Under the pieces are notes generated by a model. The model saw nothing but the letters and a program-made list of their open reading frames with translations, had not been told where the DNA came from and searched no databases. The position numbers were made by a program, and so were the translations under genes. From contig NZ_VULQ01000004.1 in the NCBI RefSeq assembly GCF_009696575.1, positions 62,001 through 126,000 on the forward strand: a stretch of DNA of 64,000 bases. The letters are read 5' to 3'. Below are positions 19,799 to 29,070 of the stretch, piece after piece. The stretch comes from Anaerococcus porci (lineage in GTDB: Bacteria; Bacillota; Clostridia; Tissierellales; Peptoniphilaceae). The number at the start of each line of letters is the position of its first letter. Within the stretch, counting starts at the first letter, position 1.

Positions 19799-19953
19799 TA
19801 AGTAAATAGGACTTACAGGGTTTCCAGTAGAAGAAAGTAAAAATCTTCGAATTACAAAATTCTTTGTCCAAGGTTGACTTTCTACCTAGTGAAAGTGATG
19901 AGTATAAAAAGAAGTGGTACCGCATATACATGCCTTCTTAGTACTCTTTTTTT
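19799..19953 (+). promoter_or_regulatory. Tyrosine T-box riboswitch (tRNA-Tyr sensing leader)
   Basis: A compact T-box leader of about 155 nt. The core AAGAAG-TGGTACC-GCAT...ATGC-CTTCTT near 19909-19938 gives an antiterminator: helix A1, the seven-base TGGTACC bulge, and helix A2. The T of TGGT would pair with discriminator A73 of tRNA-Tyr. A specifier TAC (Tyr) sits at 19853-19855 in the context GAA-T-TAC-A. GAGTA (19900-19904) and TACTC (19942-19946) close a larger hairpin followed by seven T. The terminator thus appears to enclose the antiterminator, which is unusual. Confidence 0.85.
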
Positions 19954-19982
19954 GTGCTCAAATTCAAGAAAAGGAGAATAAA

Positions 19983-21248
19983 ATGAAATTTCAATACCCA
20001 AAAGAATATGACTCAGTATTTGATGAGTTAAAAGATCGTGGATATTTTGAAGCAGCCACAGATGAAGAAGAATTAGCAAAAAAATTAAAAGATGAGAAGC
20101 TAACATTTTATTGTGGTTTCGATGCTACAGCTGATTCTCTAACTGTCGGCCACCTTATTCAAATTATGGTAATGATGAGAATGCAAAACTACGGTCACAG
20201 ACCAATCGCCCTACTAGGTGGAGGTACTACAATGATAGGAGATCCATCAGGAAGGTCAGATATGAGAATGGTTATGACTAAAGAAAGAATAGATCACAAT
20301 GCCCAATGTTTCTATAACCAATTCCAAAGATTTCTAGAATTTGAAGATGAAGGAGAAGATACAGGCGAGAAAGCTATAATGGTAAACAATGGAGATTGGT
20401 TACTCAAGCTTCCATTTGTAGAATTTTTAAGAGATGTAGGAAGTAATTTCCTTGTAAATGAAATGCTTAAAAAAGATGCCTACAAAAATAGGATGGATAA
20501 GGGACTTACCTTCTTTGAATTTTCATACATGCTACTTCAATCATATGACTTCTTAGAACTTTATAGAAGACATAATTGTACTCTTCAAATTGGTGGTTCT
20601 GACCAATGGTCAAACATCATAGGTGGATATGATTTAATAAGAAAAAAAGAAGATAAGAAGGTATATGGTATGACCTTCAAACTTCTTACAACTGCTGATG
20701 GAGTTAAGATGGGTAAAAGCCAAAAGGGAGCTGTATGGCTTGATGAAGAAAAAACATCAGCATATGAACTTTTCCAATACATGAGAAATGTAGATGATAG
20801 GGATGTTGAGAAATTTTTACTAATGCTAACTTTCCTTCCAACAGATGAATGTAGAAGACTTGGAAATGGCAAAGATGCCAAAGAAATAAACCATGCAAAA
20901 GAAGTTTTGGCTTATGAAGTTACAAAGCTAATCCATGGAGAAGATAAGGCAAAAGAAGCCTTAGAAGCATCAAAAGCCTTGTTTAGTGGAGCTGGAGATG
21001 AATCAGCAATGCCTACAACAGAAATTAAAAAAGATGAACTTCCAATGGGAATCTTAACCCTCCTTACAAAATTATCTCTTACAAAGTCAAATTCTCAAGC
21101 AAGAGATACCGTAAAGGGTGGTGGAGTTTCAATAAATGATGAAAAAATTACAGATCCTAGATTTGAAATAAATGAAGACTTATTTAAAGATGGAAAAATA
21201 ATAGTAAAAAAAGGTAAAAAGAGCTTTCATAAGCTGACAATAAAATAA
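19983..21248 (+). CDS. tyrS: Tyrosyl-tRNA synthetase
   Basis: Charges tRNA-Tyr with tyrosine. It has 421 residues, typical for bacterial TyrRS type 1. The class I HIGH-like motif appears as VGHL near residue 55-58, GSDQWSNI marks the tyrosine pocket, and the KMSKS loop appears as KMGKS near 242-246. The C-terminal ~80 residues form an S4-like RNA-binding domain (SQARDTVKGGGVSIN). I chose the ATG at 19983 after AAGGAG; a longer frame from 19914 would run through the T-box hairpin. Confidence 0.97.
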   Translation: MKFQYPKEYDSVFDELKDRGYFEAATDEEELAKKLKDEKLTFYCGFDATADSLTVGHLIQIMVMMRMQNYGHRPIALLGGGTTMIGDPSGRSDMRMVMTKERIDHNAQCFYNQFQRFLEFEDEGEDTGEKAIMVNNGDWLLKLPFVEFLRDVGSNFLVNEMLKKDAYKNRMDKGLTFFEFSYMLLQSYDFLELYRRHNCTLQIGGSDQWSNIIGGYDLIRKKEDKKVYGMTFKLLTTADGVKMGKSQKGAVWLDEEKTSAYELFQYMRNVDDRDVEKFLLMLTFLPTDECRRLGNGKDAKEINHAKEVLAYEVTKLIHGEDKAKEALEASKALFSGAGDESAMPTTEIKKDELPMGILTLLTKLSLTKSNSQARDTVKGGGVSINDEKITDPRFEINEDLFKDGKIIVKKGKKSFHKLTIK

Positions 21249-21257
21249 AGAAAAAGG

Positions 21258-21286
21258 CTTCCAAGTCAAAACTTGGAAGTTTTTTT
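21258..21286 (+). terminator. Intrinsic terminator after tyrS
   Basis: CTTCCAAGT and ACTTGGAAG form a perfect 9-bp stem with a CAAA loop, followed by seven T. Confidence 0.93.
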
Positions 21287-21368
21287 CTTTTCTATTCTAA
21301 TTTCTATATTAAAATTAAAAAGTGATTTTTTTATCTTGTCATATAATGTTATAAAAGGGAGGATTTTT

Positions 21369-21898
21369 ATGAATAAAGAAATGTTTTTAATAATGAAAAA
21401 TGACCCTGACTTTATAGAAACTTTAGATCAAAGTGTTGGATCCACTCCAAAGGCTTTAAAGGCTTATGGAATAGAAGAAGATGAGGGTTACTATATGCAA
21501 ATATTTGACTCAGACTATATAGAAAAATCCGAAAACTTCCCTGGAAAGGCTGAAGAGCTAGAGGAGCTTAAAAAATATATGCCAGATGAAGAAGTAGAAG
21601 AAAGAACCAGTGTAGTTCCAGAACTTATAAACACCTGTATGCCAGATAGCTTAGAAGAGCTTGCCTAAAAATTTGAGATAGAAGATGTAGATAGTTTTAT
21701 AGAGCAAGTTAAAAGATACAATAAATTTTTTGTGACAAGGGAGAAGATTTAGAATTTGGAGTAGATATAAAATATTTAACAAAAATTGATACATATCCTT
21801 ATATTGAAATTCATAGACAAGTAATACTAAACATGGCTATGGGTGGAGTTGATATTTACGAAAAATCAAACTGCCAAGAGAAGATGGCTGAAAAATAA
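21369..21898 (+). pseudogene. Broken C-terminal fragment of a fumarate-reductase-type flavoprotein
   Basis: The first frame (ATG 21369 after GGGAGG) encodes 99 residues ending PDSLEELA, then a TAA at 21666. Reading through gives KFEIEDVDSFIEQVKRYNKF, and after a frame change in a six-T run near 21726-21732 the sequence continues CDKGEDLEFGVDIKYLTKI and IEIHRQVILNMAMGGVDI to a stop at 21898. This order (SLEELA, VERYN-like, CDKGED, FG, closing MGG) is that of the capping/C-terminal part of FAD-binding fumarate or urocanate reductase flavoproteins. The FAD-binding N-terminus is missing, so the locus cannot make a working enzyme. The 99-residue frame alone may still be translated. Confidence 0.7.
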
Positions 21899-21912
21899 AT
21901 AACGTATTAAGA

Positions 21913-21941
21913 CAAAGTCCAAATAGGACTTGGTGTTTTTT
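21913..21941 (+). terminator. Intrinsic terminator after the flavoprotein remnant
   Basis: CAAAGTCC and GGACTTGG pair (one mismatch) around AAATA, followed by six T. Confidence 0.7.
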
Positions 21942-22055
21942 GGATTTATTAAATAATTTTCGCCTTAAAATATATAAAAAAAATCCCAAATATTATACAA
22001 ATTTGCTATAATATATGTAAGCTATAAAATGTAGAAGGGAGAATTACAGTAGCAA

Positions 22056-25000
22056 ATGAAGTCAAATAATTTAAAAAAATTAGTATTATTAGCAGCTATT
22101 TCAACATCTGTCCTTATACAAACAGACAATGTTTCTCATGCAGATACTAATAAAAATAATATTGAAGACAAAAATGAAGTAAGCCCTCAAAATCTTAATA
22201 AGGCTCAAGATGAACTAAATAAGGCCGAGTCTGACCTAATTAAGGCAGATAATGATCTAAAAAATGAAGAAAAATCATATAAGGACTTATCAGAAAGTGA
22301 AAAAAAACTTGAAGAAGATAAGAAAAACGCTCAATCTAAAGTAGATATAAGCAAGGATAATTTAGAAAAAGGCGTAGAAGATAATAAGAAAAATTATGAA
22401 AATACTTTAAAAGAAGCCCAAGCTAGTCTAGCTAAGGAAAAAGAAGACTTAGAAAAGGCTAAAAAAGAAGAAAGCATATCAAAAAAAGAACTAGAAGAAG
22501 ATACTAAGGCTAAAGAATCTGAAGAGAAAAAAGCTAAGGAAAATAACAAAAAAGCCTTAGATGAAAAGAAAAACCTTGAAAGCCTTGAAAAAAGTTTATC
22601 AGACAGGAATAAGGAAAAAGAAAATCTTGTAAATAATATCTCACAAAAAGATAAGGCTATAAATGATAAGACAAATTCATTAAACAAGGACAAAGAAATT
22701 GTTCAAAGTAATAAAGCAAATATTGAAAAAATCAATAAAGAGATAAAAACTTTAGAACAATCTATAGAAAATTCATCTAAAACCATAGAAGATCTTAAAA
22801 AATCTTTAGACGATTCTAATAAGACTTCTGATGAAGTTAAAAAAATCAAAGAAGAACTTAGCTTAAAAGAAGATGAACTTAAAAAAATCGAGGATAATAT
22901 AAAGTCAAAAGATGTAGAAATCACAGGTTTAGAAAATAAGCTAAGTGAAGTTAATAAGTCTATAAAAGATATTGAAAATTCTATCAAAGAAATTGATAAA
23001 AAAATATCATCATTAAACAATGATAAGTCTAAATCTCTAACTGACCTAGCCAAGGCAAATGATGATATTTTAGAAAATCAAAATGACCAAGAAAGACTTA
23101 TTAAAGATAATAATGATATAGAAAGTGCTATAACAGAAAATATAAAAAATATTGAGCCTATAAAAGAAGAAAAAGCTAAAAAAGATCAAAGTTTAGCTGA
23201 CTTAAAAAATCAAGAAAAATCCTTACTTGATGAAATAAATAAAAGAAAAGCTGATCTAGAAAATCTCAAAAATTCTGCTACAAAAACTATAACAGAAGAA
23301 GATAAAAAGAAAGCCCAAGCTCAATGGGATAAGGGTTCAGTAGGATTTTTCGAGAAGATGGGATCACAAAAGGCTCTAGATGTATTTACAAAACTTCCTA
23401 TACCAAAAGATGGTAGCCACAAAGAAAGACTTGATGAAATAGGAGCAGAGTATTTAGAAAAAAACAAGCTAATAGGTAAAGAGGATTCAAGAAAACTTGA
23501 ATACATGAAAAAATCAATCGAATCTTTAAAAATAATAAATGAAAAAAGACAAAAAGATGGTGGAATTGATGGTAAGAAATTAAGTGTTTTAAAAGTAAAT
23601 GATTACGTAATGGCTGTTGCACAAGCTAATGCAAATTATTCAGCCAATAAAATGGATCATGCTAAAATTCATGACCAAACATTTGAAAATTTAGCTTGGA
23701 ATCCTAATTTTAATGCAGGTAAATCAGATTATCCAAATATAGAGAGTCCATTAGAAGGATGGTGGGATATAGAAAAAAGAACATTCGATTATCTTAGATC
23801 CATAGGGGTCAATTCTAGAATGGATATGCAAAAGTATATAGCAAACCATAAAAATGAATTAAAACAATTAGGATATGAACCAAAAGTAGGACATTATACA
23901 ACTTTAGTAGATGATAATATGTATAATAATTTTAAATTTGGCGATTCAATTAGTGCAGGTTACGCTATAAGAGAAGGATTATACGGTTATGTTCACTCCG
24001 TAGTTTTAAATCCTGAAGCAGATAATGAAAAATTATATTCAATAGAAGACTACGAAAAAAGATTAGATGACTATATGAAAGACCTCAAAGATACTATAAA
24101 TGGGGTAGCTAAGCTTGATGAAAAAACAAGTCGAGAAATAAAAGAACTTGAAGCTAGAATTAAAGATCAAGAAAATGCTCTTAGCCGAAAAAGACAAGAA
24201 ATTAAAGCCTTAGAAGAAAATATAGCTGTATTAGATGATCAAATTAGTGCAAATAATCAGATAAACAAAGACAATAAAGAGATAATAAAGAAAAATAAGG
24301 CGGATTTAGAAAAGCTAAAAACTGATAAAATAGCTCTTGATAATAAGGTTAAAACTTTAAAAGAAAATATAGCTAAGCTCGATGGAAAAATCTCAGATGA
24401 GAATAGCATGAAAAAAGAAAAGCAAAATAAATTGTCTGAACTTACAAAAGAATCCAAAACTTTAAACGATTCACTAAAGATTAAGAAAGATGAAAAAAAC
24501 ACCTTAAATAATCAAAAAAGTGATTTGGCTAGAAATATAAAAGAGCTTAATGATAAAATTCAAAATTCATCATCAAATTCAAAAGAATTAAGTGAAAAAA
24601 TAAGACTTGAAGAAGAAAATCTTAAAAATCTAAAAGATAAAAGGGATACAAAAGTTAATGAAGTAAAAGCTTTAGAATCTCAAAATGAAGCTCTTAATAA
24701 GGATATTAATGACCTTTATGAAAGTGTAAAAATATTAGAAAATGAAAAGGCAAATTCTCAAAGACTTTTAGATGATAAAAATAAAGAAATAAAAGCAAAT
24801 GAAGAAGATATTTCTAACAGTAAGGCTAGCTTAAAGGCATTAGAAGAAGAACTAAATAATTTAAAACTTAAAGAAGAAAAACTTAAAGCTTCTAAAAATA
24901 AAAATGACCAAGATAAGGCAACTATTAAAAAATTAGAAGATAAGATTAAATTAACTAATGAAAAATATAGTAAATTAGAAAAATTATTGCAAATGGCTAA

Positions 25001-25544
25001 AGCCATAAACTTAGATAATCCTCAAAGTTTTGAAGATTTTGATAATATAAAAGCTTTATATAAAGTATTTAAAGAAAGTCAAAAATCCTTAGATGATATA
25101 AATAATTTACTTAAGGAAGTAAAAGATAAAAAGAAGCTTAGTAAAGATAAATTAGAAGAATTAGAAAATCTTTATAAGAAAGCCAAAGCCTCTTTTCTAG
25201 ATTTTCAATTATTAGTAGATAAGCTAAAAGAAGAAAAATCTGAACTTGAAAAACAAAAATTATTAGAGGATGAAGAAAAAGTTGAGAAACCTTCTAAGAA
25301 TGTAGAAAATGAAGAAGAAAATAAGGTAGATGAAAAAGATCCAGAAACTAAAGATAAATATGAAAATAGCAGTCAAAAAATAAACAATAGAAAAAAATCT
25401 AATCAAAAACAAAGTTCAAAGGAAATAAAATACACTTATGAAAAGAAAAATCCTAAAACAGGAGTATCAAGTGGTCTATTAAGTCTAGTAATAGGATCAA
25501 TTAGCTCTGCTGCAAGCTTTGTTTTAAGAAAAAAAGAAAAATAA
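22056..25544 (+). CDS. Wall-anchored coiled-coil surface protein with a central CAP domain
   Basis: A 1162-residue exported protein. A signal peptide ends near SHA-DT (residue 29). Two long lysine/glutamate-rich coiled coils (about 45-405 and 690-1085) flank a globular region (about 410-690). That region carries CAP/SCP-like motifs: AVAQANANYSANK, FENLAW and VGHYTTLV, similar to SEC10/PgrA surface-exclusion-type proteins. The C-terminus has a sorting signal NPKTG, a hydrophobic stretch and the basic tail RKKEK. A -10 box TATAAT with TG extension is at 22007-22012. The ATG at 22056 is the first after an in-frame stop, though GGGAG is rather far (14 bp). Adhesion or exclusion is plausible but not shown. 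Confidence 0.85.
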   Translation: MKSNNLKKLVLLAAISTSVLIQTDNVSHADTNKNNIEDKNEVSPQNLNKAQDELNKAESDLIKADNDLKNEEKSYKDLSESEKKLEEDKKNAQSKVDISKDNLEKGVEDNKKNYENTLKEAQASLAKEKEDLEKAKKEESISKKELEEDTKAKESEEKKAKENNKKALDEKKNLESLEKSLSDRNKEKENLVNNISQKDKAINDKTNSLNKDKEIVQSNKANIEKINKEIKTLEQSIENSSKTIEDLKKSLDDSNKTSDEVKKIKEELSLKEDELKKIEDNIKSKDVEITGLENKLSEVNKSIKDIENSIKEIDKKISSLNNDKSKSLTDLAKANDDILENQNDQERLIKDNNDIESAITENIKNIEPIKEEKAKKDQSLADLKNQEKSLLDEINKRKADLENLKNSATKTITEEDKKKAQAQWDKGSVGFFEKMGSQKALDVFTKLPIPKDGSHKERLDEIGAEYLEKNKLIGKEDSRKLEYMKKSIESLKIINEKRQKDGGIDGKKLSVLKVNDYVMAVAQANANYSANKMDHAKIHDQTFENLAWNPNFNAGKSDYPNIESPLEGWWDIEKRTFDYLRSIGVNSRMDMQKYIANHKNELKQLGYEPKVGHYTTLVDDNMYNNFKFGDSISAGYAIREGLYGYVHSVVLNPEADNEKLYSIEDYEKRLDDYMKDLKDTINGVAKLDEKTSREIKELEARIKDQENALSRKRQEIKALEENIAVLDDQISANNQINKDNKEIIKKNKADLEKLKTDKIALDNKVKTLKENIAKLDGKISDENSMKKEKQNKLSELTKESKTLNDSLKIKKDEKNTLNNQKSDLARNIKELNDKIQNSSSNSKELSEKIRLEEENLKNLKDKRDTKVNEVKALESQNEALNKDINDLYESVKILENEKANSQRLLDDKNKEIKANEEDISNSKASLKALEEELNNLKLKEEKLKASKNKNDQDKATIKKLEDKIKLTNEKYSKLEKLLQMAKAINLDNPQSFEDFDNIKALYKVFKESQKSLDDINNLLKEVKDKKKLSKDKLEELENLYKKAKASFLDFQLLVDKLKEEKSELEKQKLLEDEEKVEKPSKNVENEEENKVDEKDPETKDKYENSSQKINNRKKSNQKQSSKEIKYTYEKKNPKTGVSSGLLSLVIGSISSAASFVLRKKEK

Positions 25545-25560
25545 TAAGATAAATTTATAA

Positions 25561-25597
25561 CTGACATCAAGAGTTAATCAAGGTGTCAGTTTTTTTG
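25561..25597 (+). terminator. Intrinsic terminator after the CAP surface protein
   Basis: CTGACATC pairs with GGTGTCAG across a 13-base loop, followed by eight T. Confidence 0.88.
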
Positions 25598-25742
25598 TCT
25601 AAATCATTCTCCCTTTGGGTCTCATTGATTAAAGTAAGTGAAAGTGTTTAGTATTTAAGTAAAGTTTGCTAATATTTTATTTTCAATTATAGGCAGGCCT
25701 TAAACTGAAATCTATTTTAGCTTACATAGCTTTATTAAAAAT

Positions 25743-25770
25743 TGGAAAATAAGGACAAAAAGGCTATAAT
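25743..25770 (+). promoter_or_regulatory. Promoter of the metG operon
   Basis: TTGGAA (25743-25748) and TATAAT (25765-25770) are separated by 16 bp. The start would be near 25777. This supports the metG start at 25832, since the longer open frame from 25742 would begin at the promoter. Confidence 0.7.
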
Positions 25771-25831
25771 AAGGATAGATATAATTAAAATTTTAGATAT
25801 ACTTAATAGTATTTTAATTAAAGGAGAGTTT

Positions 25832-27772
25832 ATGGATAAACAAGCATATTATATAACAACACCAATATATTATCCAAATAGTAACCTACATATTGGTAAT
25901 ATTTATACTTCTGTTATAGCAGATGTTTTAAAAAGATATAAAAATTTACAAGGCTATGATGCCTTTCTTACAACTGGAACAGATGAACATGGTCAAAAGA
26001 TTATGAATGCAGCCTTATCTCATGGGAGCCAACCTCAACAATTTGTAGATAAAATAGCTGGAGAAACTAAGCTTTTACTTAAAAAACTTGATATAGATTA
26101 TGATTCATTTATAAGGTCAACTGATCCAAAACATGAAGAAAATGTACAAAAGATATTTCAGTATCTTTATGACAAGGGTGATATTTATAAGGGAGAGTAT
26201 GAGGGATATTACTGCGAATCATGCGAGTCTTATTTTACAGAAAGTCAGCTAGATAATGGAAACTGTCCAGATTGTGGACGAAAAGTTGACTATCACAAGG
26301 AAGAGTCTTATTTTTTTAGACTTTCAAAATACACAGATAGATTAAGGGAACTTTTCAAAGACCGCCCAGAGTTTCTTGAGCCTAAATTTAGGCAAAATGA
26401 AATGTTGAATAATTTTATAAATAAGGGACTTGAGGATTTGTCAGTTACAAGAAACACCTTTGATTGGGGTGTAGATGTTCCGTTTGATAATGAACATGTT
26501 GTTTATGTATGGATAGATGCACTTTCATGTTATCTTACAGCAATAGGATATGGTTATGATCAAGAGAAATTTAACAAATATTGGCCTGCATCAGTTCACT
26601 TGATTGGAAAGGATATAGTAAGATTTCATACTATAATTTGGCCTGCACTTTTGATGGCACTTGATATGCCACTTCCTAAAAAAGTTTTTGCTCATGGTTG
26701 GATTTTATTTGATAATGATAAGATGAGTAAGTCTAAGGGAAATATTATGTATCCAGAACCACTTGTTGAGCTTTATGGAACAGATGCCCTAAAATACTTC
26801 CTACTTCGCGAATTTAACTTTGGATCAGATGGAAACTTTTTATCTAAGAAATTCATGGATAGGTACAATTCTGATCTTGTAAATGACCTAGGAAACCTTC
26901 TTTCAAGAACTATTTCAATGATTTCAAAGTACAATGGTGGAGAAATAAAAAAAGGCAAGGAATTTGATGCTTTTGATGAAGATCTAATAAGACTTGCAGG
27001 TCTTACTTATGATAAGTTCACATCTTTGATGGATGAATTCAAATTCAATGAAGCTCTAGAAGTTTTATGGAATTTTGTAAGAAGATCTAATAAGTATGTA
27101 GATCAAACAGAACCTTGGATTTTAGGTCGTGAAGAAAAATATGATAGACTAAATACTGTTTTATATAATCTTGCAGAAAGTTTAAGAATTATAGCTCAAC
27201 TTGTTGAGCCAATTATGAGAAATACAACTAGTGAGATTCTAAAACAACTAGGTGTAGAAAATTTTGGCTTTGAATCAGCTAAAGAATTTGGCCTTATAAA
27301 AGAGAAAACAAAGGTGAACAAAGGTAAAAACCTATTCAATAGGCTTGATACAGAAGAAGAACTTAAAAAACTTCATGACTTAAATAACAAATTAGTTGAA
27401 GAAAGACTTGGAGTTAAAATGGATGAAGATGACAAAAAAGAAAAAGAGGATAAGGTAGAAATCAAAATAGATGATTTTGATAAGCTTGACTTAGTTGTCG
27501 GTAAAATTCTTGAAGCAAAGGAACATCCAAATGCTGACAAACTTTTAGTTTTCAAGATTGATATAGGAAGTGAAAAGAGAACTATAGTCTCTGGTATTAA
27601 AAAGTTCTACAAACCAGAATATTTGGTTGGAAAAAATGTTGTAGTAATCAAAAATCTTAAACCTGTAAAAATGAGAGGAATACTTTCAGAGGGTATGCTA
27701 CTTGCAGCAGGAGATGAAGCTGTTCTTCTTACCACAATAAAAGATGTAAAACCAGGTACGGTGATATCTTAA
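25832..27772 (+). CDS. metG: Methionyl-tRNA synthetase with C-terminal tRNA-binding domain
   Basis: Charges tRNA-Met. It has 646 residues. HIGH-like HIGN is at residues 20-23; a zinc knot (YCESCES...NCPDCGRK) lies near 128-149; KMSKS is near 297-301. Residues ~545-646 form a Trbp111/EMAP-type OB fold (FDKLDLVVGKILEAKEHPNA, GIKKFY, GMLLAAGD). The ATG follows AAAGGAGAG. It heads an operon with tatD, rnmV and rsmA, a classic low-GC Gram-positive order. Confidence 0.96.
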   Translation: MDKQAYYITTPIYYPNSNLHIGNIYTSVIADVLKRYKNLQGYDAFLTTGTDEHGQKIMNAALSHGSQPQQFVDKIAGETKLLLKKLDIDYDSFIRSTDPKHEENVQKIFQYLYDKGDIYKGEYEGYYCESCESYFTESQLDNGNCPDCGRKVDYHKEESYFFRLSKYTDRLRELFKDRPEFLEPKFRQNEMLNNFINKGLEDLSVTRNTFDWGVDVPFDNEHVVYVWIDALSCYLTAIGYGYDQEKFNKYWPASVHLIGKDIVRFHTIIWPALLMALDMPLPKKVFAHGWILFDNDKMSKSKGNIMYPEPLVELYGTDALKYFLLREFNFGSDGNFLSKKFMDRYNSDLVNDLGNLLSRTISMISKYNGGEIKKGKEFDAFDEDLIRLAGLTYDKFTSLMDEFKFNEALEVLWNFVRRSNKYVDQTEPWILGREEKYDRLNTVLYNLAESLRIIAQLVEPIMRNTTSEILKQLGVENFGFESAKEFGLIKEKTKVNKGKNLFNRLDTEEELKKLHDLNNKLVEERLGVKMDEDDKKEKEDKVEIKIDDFDKLDLVVGKILEAKEHPNADKLLVFKIDIGSEKRTIVSGIKKFYKPEYLVGKNVVVIKNLKPVKMRGILSEGMLLAAGDEAVLLTTIKDVKPGTVIS

Positions 27773-28536
27773 TGGATTTAATTGATTCACATGCTCATTT
27801 ATTAAGTGATGATTTTAATGATGACAGATCTTTTCTTATAAGGGATCTGTCTAATTTTGGTGTAAATTATGTAATAGTGCCATCAGTAAACCTTGAAAAT
27901 TCAAGACAAATTGTTAAATTTTGTAATGAATATGACAACATTTATGGAGAGGTTGGATTTCATCCATCAGATGTGCATGAATATAGAGATGGGGATATAG
28001 AAAGATTAGAAGAGCTTTGTGAAAATGAAAAAGTTGTTGCTATTGGAGAGATAGGTCTTGATTATTATTGGAGAGATGATGATAAGAATCTACAAAAGGA
28101 TATCTTTATTAAACAATTAGAGCTTGCAAGAAAAGTAGATCTTCCGGTTATAATTCATTCTAGAGATTCTATTGATGATTGTCTTGATGTACTTAAGAAC
28201 TTTCCTGATCTAAGTGTTCAAATTCATTGCTTTTCTTATACTTATAATCATCTAAGAGAGTGTATGAAAAGAGGATACTATATTTCAATTGGTGGGGTAG
28301 TGACTTTTAAAAATGCAGAAAATGAAAAAAATGCAGCTATAAATGTAGATTTGGATAAGCTTATGCTTGAAACAGACTCACCTTATCTTACACCAGAGCC
28401 ATATAGGGGCTATAGAAATGATCCAAGAAAGATAGTAGAAGTTGCAAGAGAAATTGCGAGCCTAAGAGGTATGAAACTATCAAAGCTTTGTAAGAAAACT
28501 TCTAAAAATGCCAAAAGATTTTTTAATATAGGATAG
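27772..28536 (+). CDS. tatD: TatD-family metal-dependent DNase
   Basis: A 254-residue TIM-barrel hydrolase. Metal ligands visible: DSHAHL at the N-terminus, GEIGLDYYW, IIHSRD, IHCFSY, and ETDSPYLTPEPYRG. TatD proteins cleave DNA 3' to 5' and act in repair or tRNA/DNA quality control. The ATG overlaps the metG stop by one base (TAATG), so translation is likely coupled. Confidence 0.93.
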   Translation: MDLIDSHAHLLSDDFNDDRSFLIRDLSNFGVNYVIVPSVNLENSRQIVKFCNEYDNIYGEVGFHPSDVHEYRDGDIERLEELCENEKVVAIGEIGLDYYWRDDDKNLQKDIFIKQLELARKVDLPVIIHSRDSIDDCLDVLKNFPDLSVQIHCFSYTYNHLRECMKRGYYISIGGVVTFKNAENEKNAAINVDLDKLMLETDSPYLTPEPYRGYRNDPRKIVEVAREIASLRGMKLSKLCKKTSKNAKRFFNIG

Positions 28537-28539
28537 ATT

Positions 28540-29070
28540 ATGATAAAAGAAACAATAGTAGTTGAAGGAAAAGATGATATTACTAATATTAAATCTGCCA
28601 TAGATTGTGAGCTTATAGCAACCAATGGTCTTGCTTTTGGACATGATTTAATAGATAGATTAAAAGAGATAGACAAAAGATGTGGGATTATTATATTTAC
28701 AGACCCAGACTTTGCCGGAAAAAAGATAAGGGAAAAGATTGCAAAAGAAATACCAAATGCAAAACATGCCTTTCTTGATAGGAATAAGGCAATAAAAAAA
28801 GGAGATTTAGGTATTGAGAATGCTTCAAAAGATGATATAATAAATGCTTTAAAAAATGCTCATGCAAGTACTAGACAAAGAAGAGAAGAATTTACAATCA
28901 AAGACCTACTAGATAATAACCTAACCTTATCTAAATCTAGCAAGGAAAGACGAGCAAGACTTGGAGATATTCTATCTATAGGATATTTTAATTCAAAACA
29001 ACTCCTATCAAAACTAAATTCCTTTAATATAAGCCGAGAAGAATTTGAAAGTGCAGTAAAAAAGATATGA
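28540..29070 (+). CDS. rnmV: Ribonuclease M5
   Basis: Matures the 5S rRNA precursor by cutting both strands of its stem. It is 176 residues, as usual for RNase M5. The Toprim domain is clear: VVEGKDD near residues 6-12, and IIIFTDPDFAGKKIREKI with the DxD metal pair. The C-terminal domain (RQRREEFTIKDLL to ARLGDILSIGY) is typical. It starts 3 bp after tatD and overlaps rsmA by 4 bp. Confidence 0.95.
   Translation: MIKETIVVEGKDDITNIKSAIDCELIATNGLAFGHDLIDRLKEIDKRCGIIIFTDPDFAGKKIREKIAKEIPNAKHAFLDRNKAIKKGDLGIENASKDDIINALKNAHASTRQRREEFTIKDLLDNNLTLSKSSKERRARLGDILSIGYFNSKQLLSKLNSFNISREEFESAVKKI

Noticed and set aside
21666-21668. Stop codon in the flavoprotein remnant as a recoded codon
   Set aside because: It is TAA, not TGA, and a frameshift follows downstream, so decay explains it better.
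22394-25006. Long open frames on the - strand opposite the coiled-coil genes (also within 30938-33237 and 36759-36992)
   Set aside because: They are serine/phenylalanine/leucine-rich mirror images of lysine/glutamate-rich coding sequence, without ribosome binding sites or known motifs.
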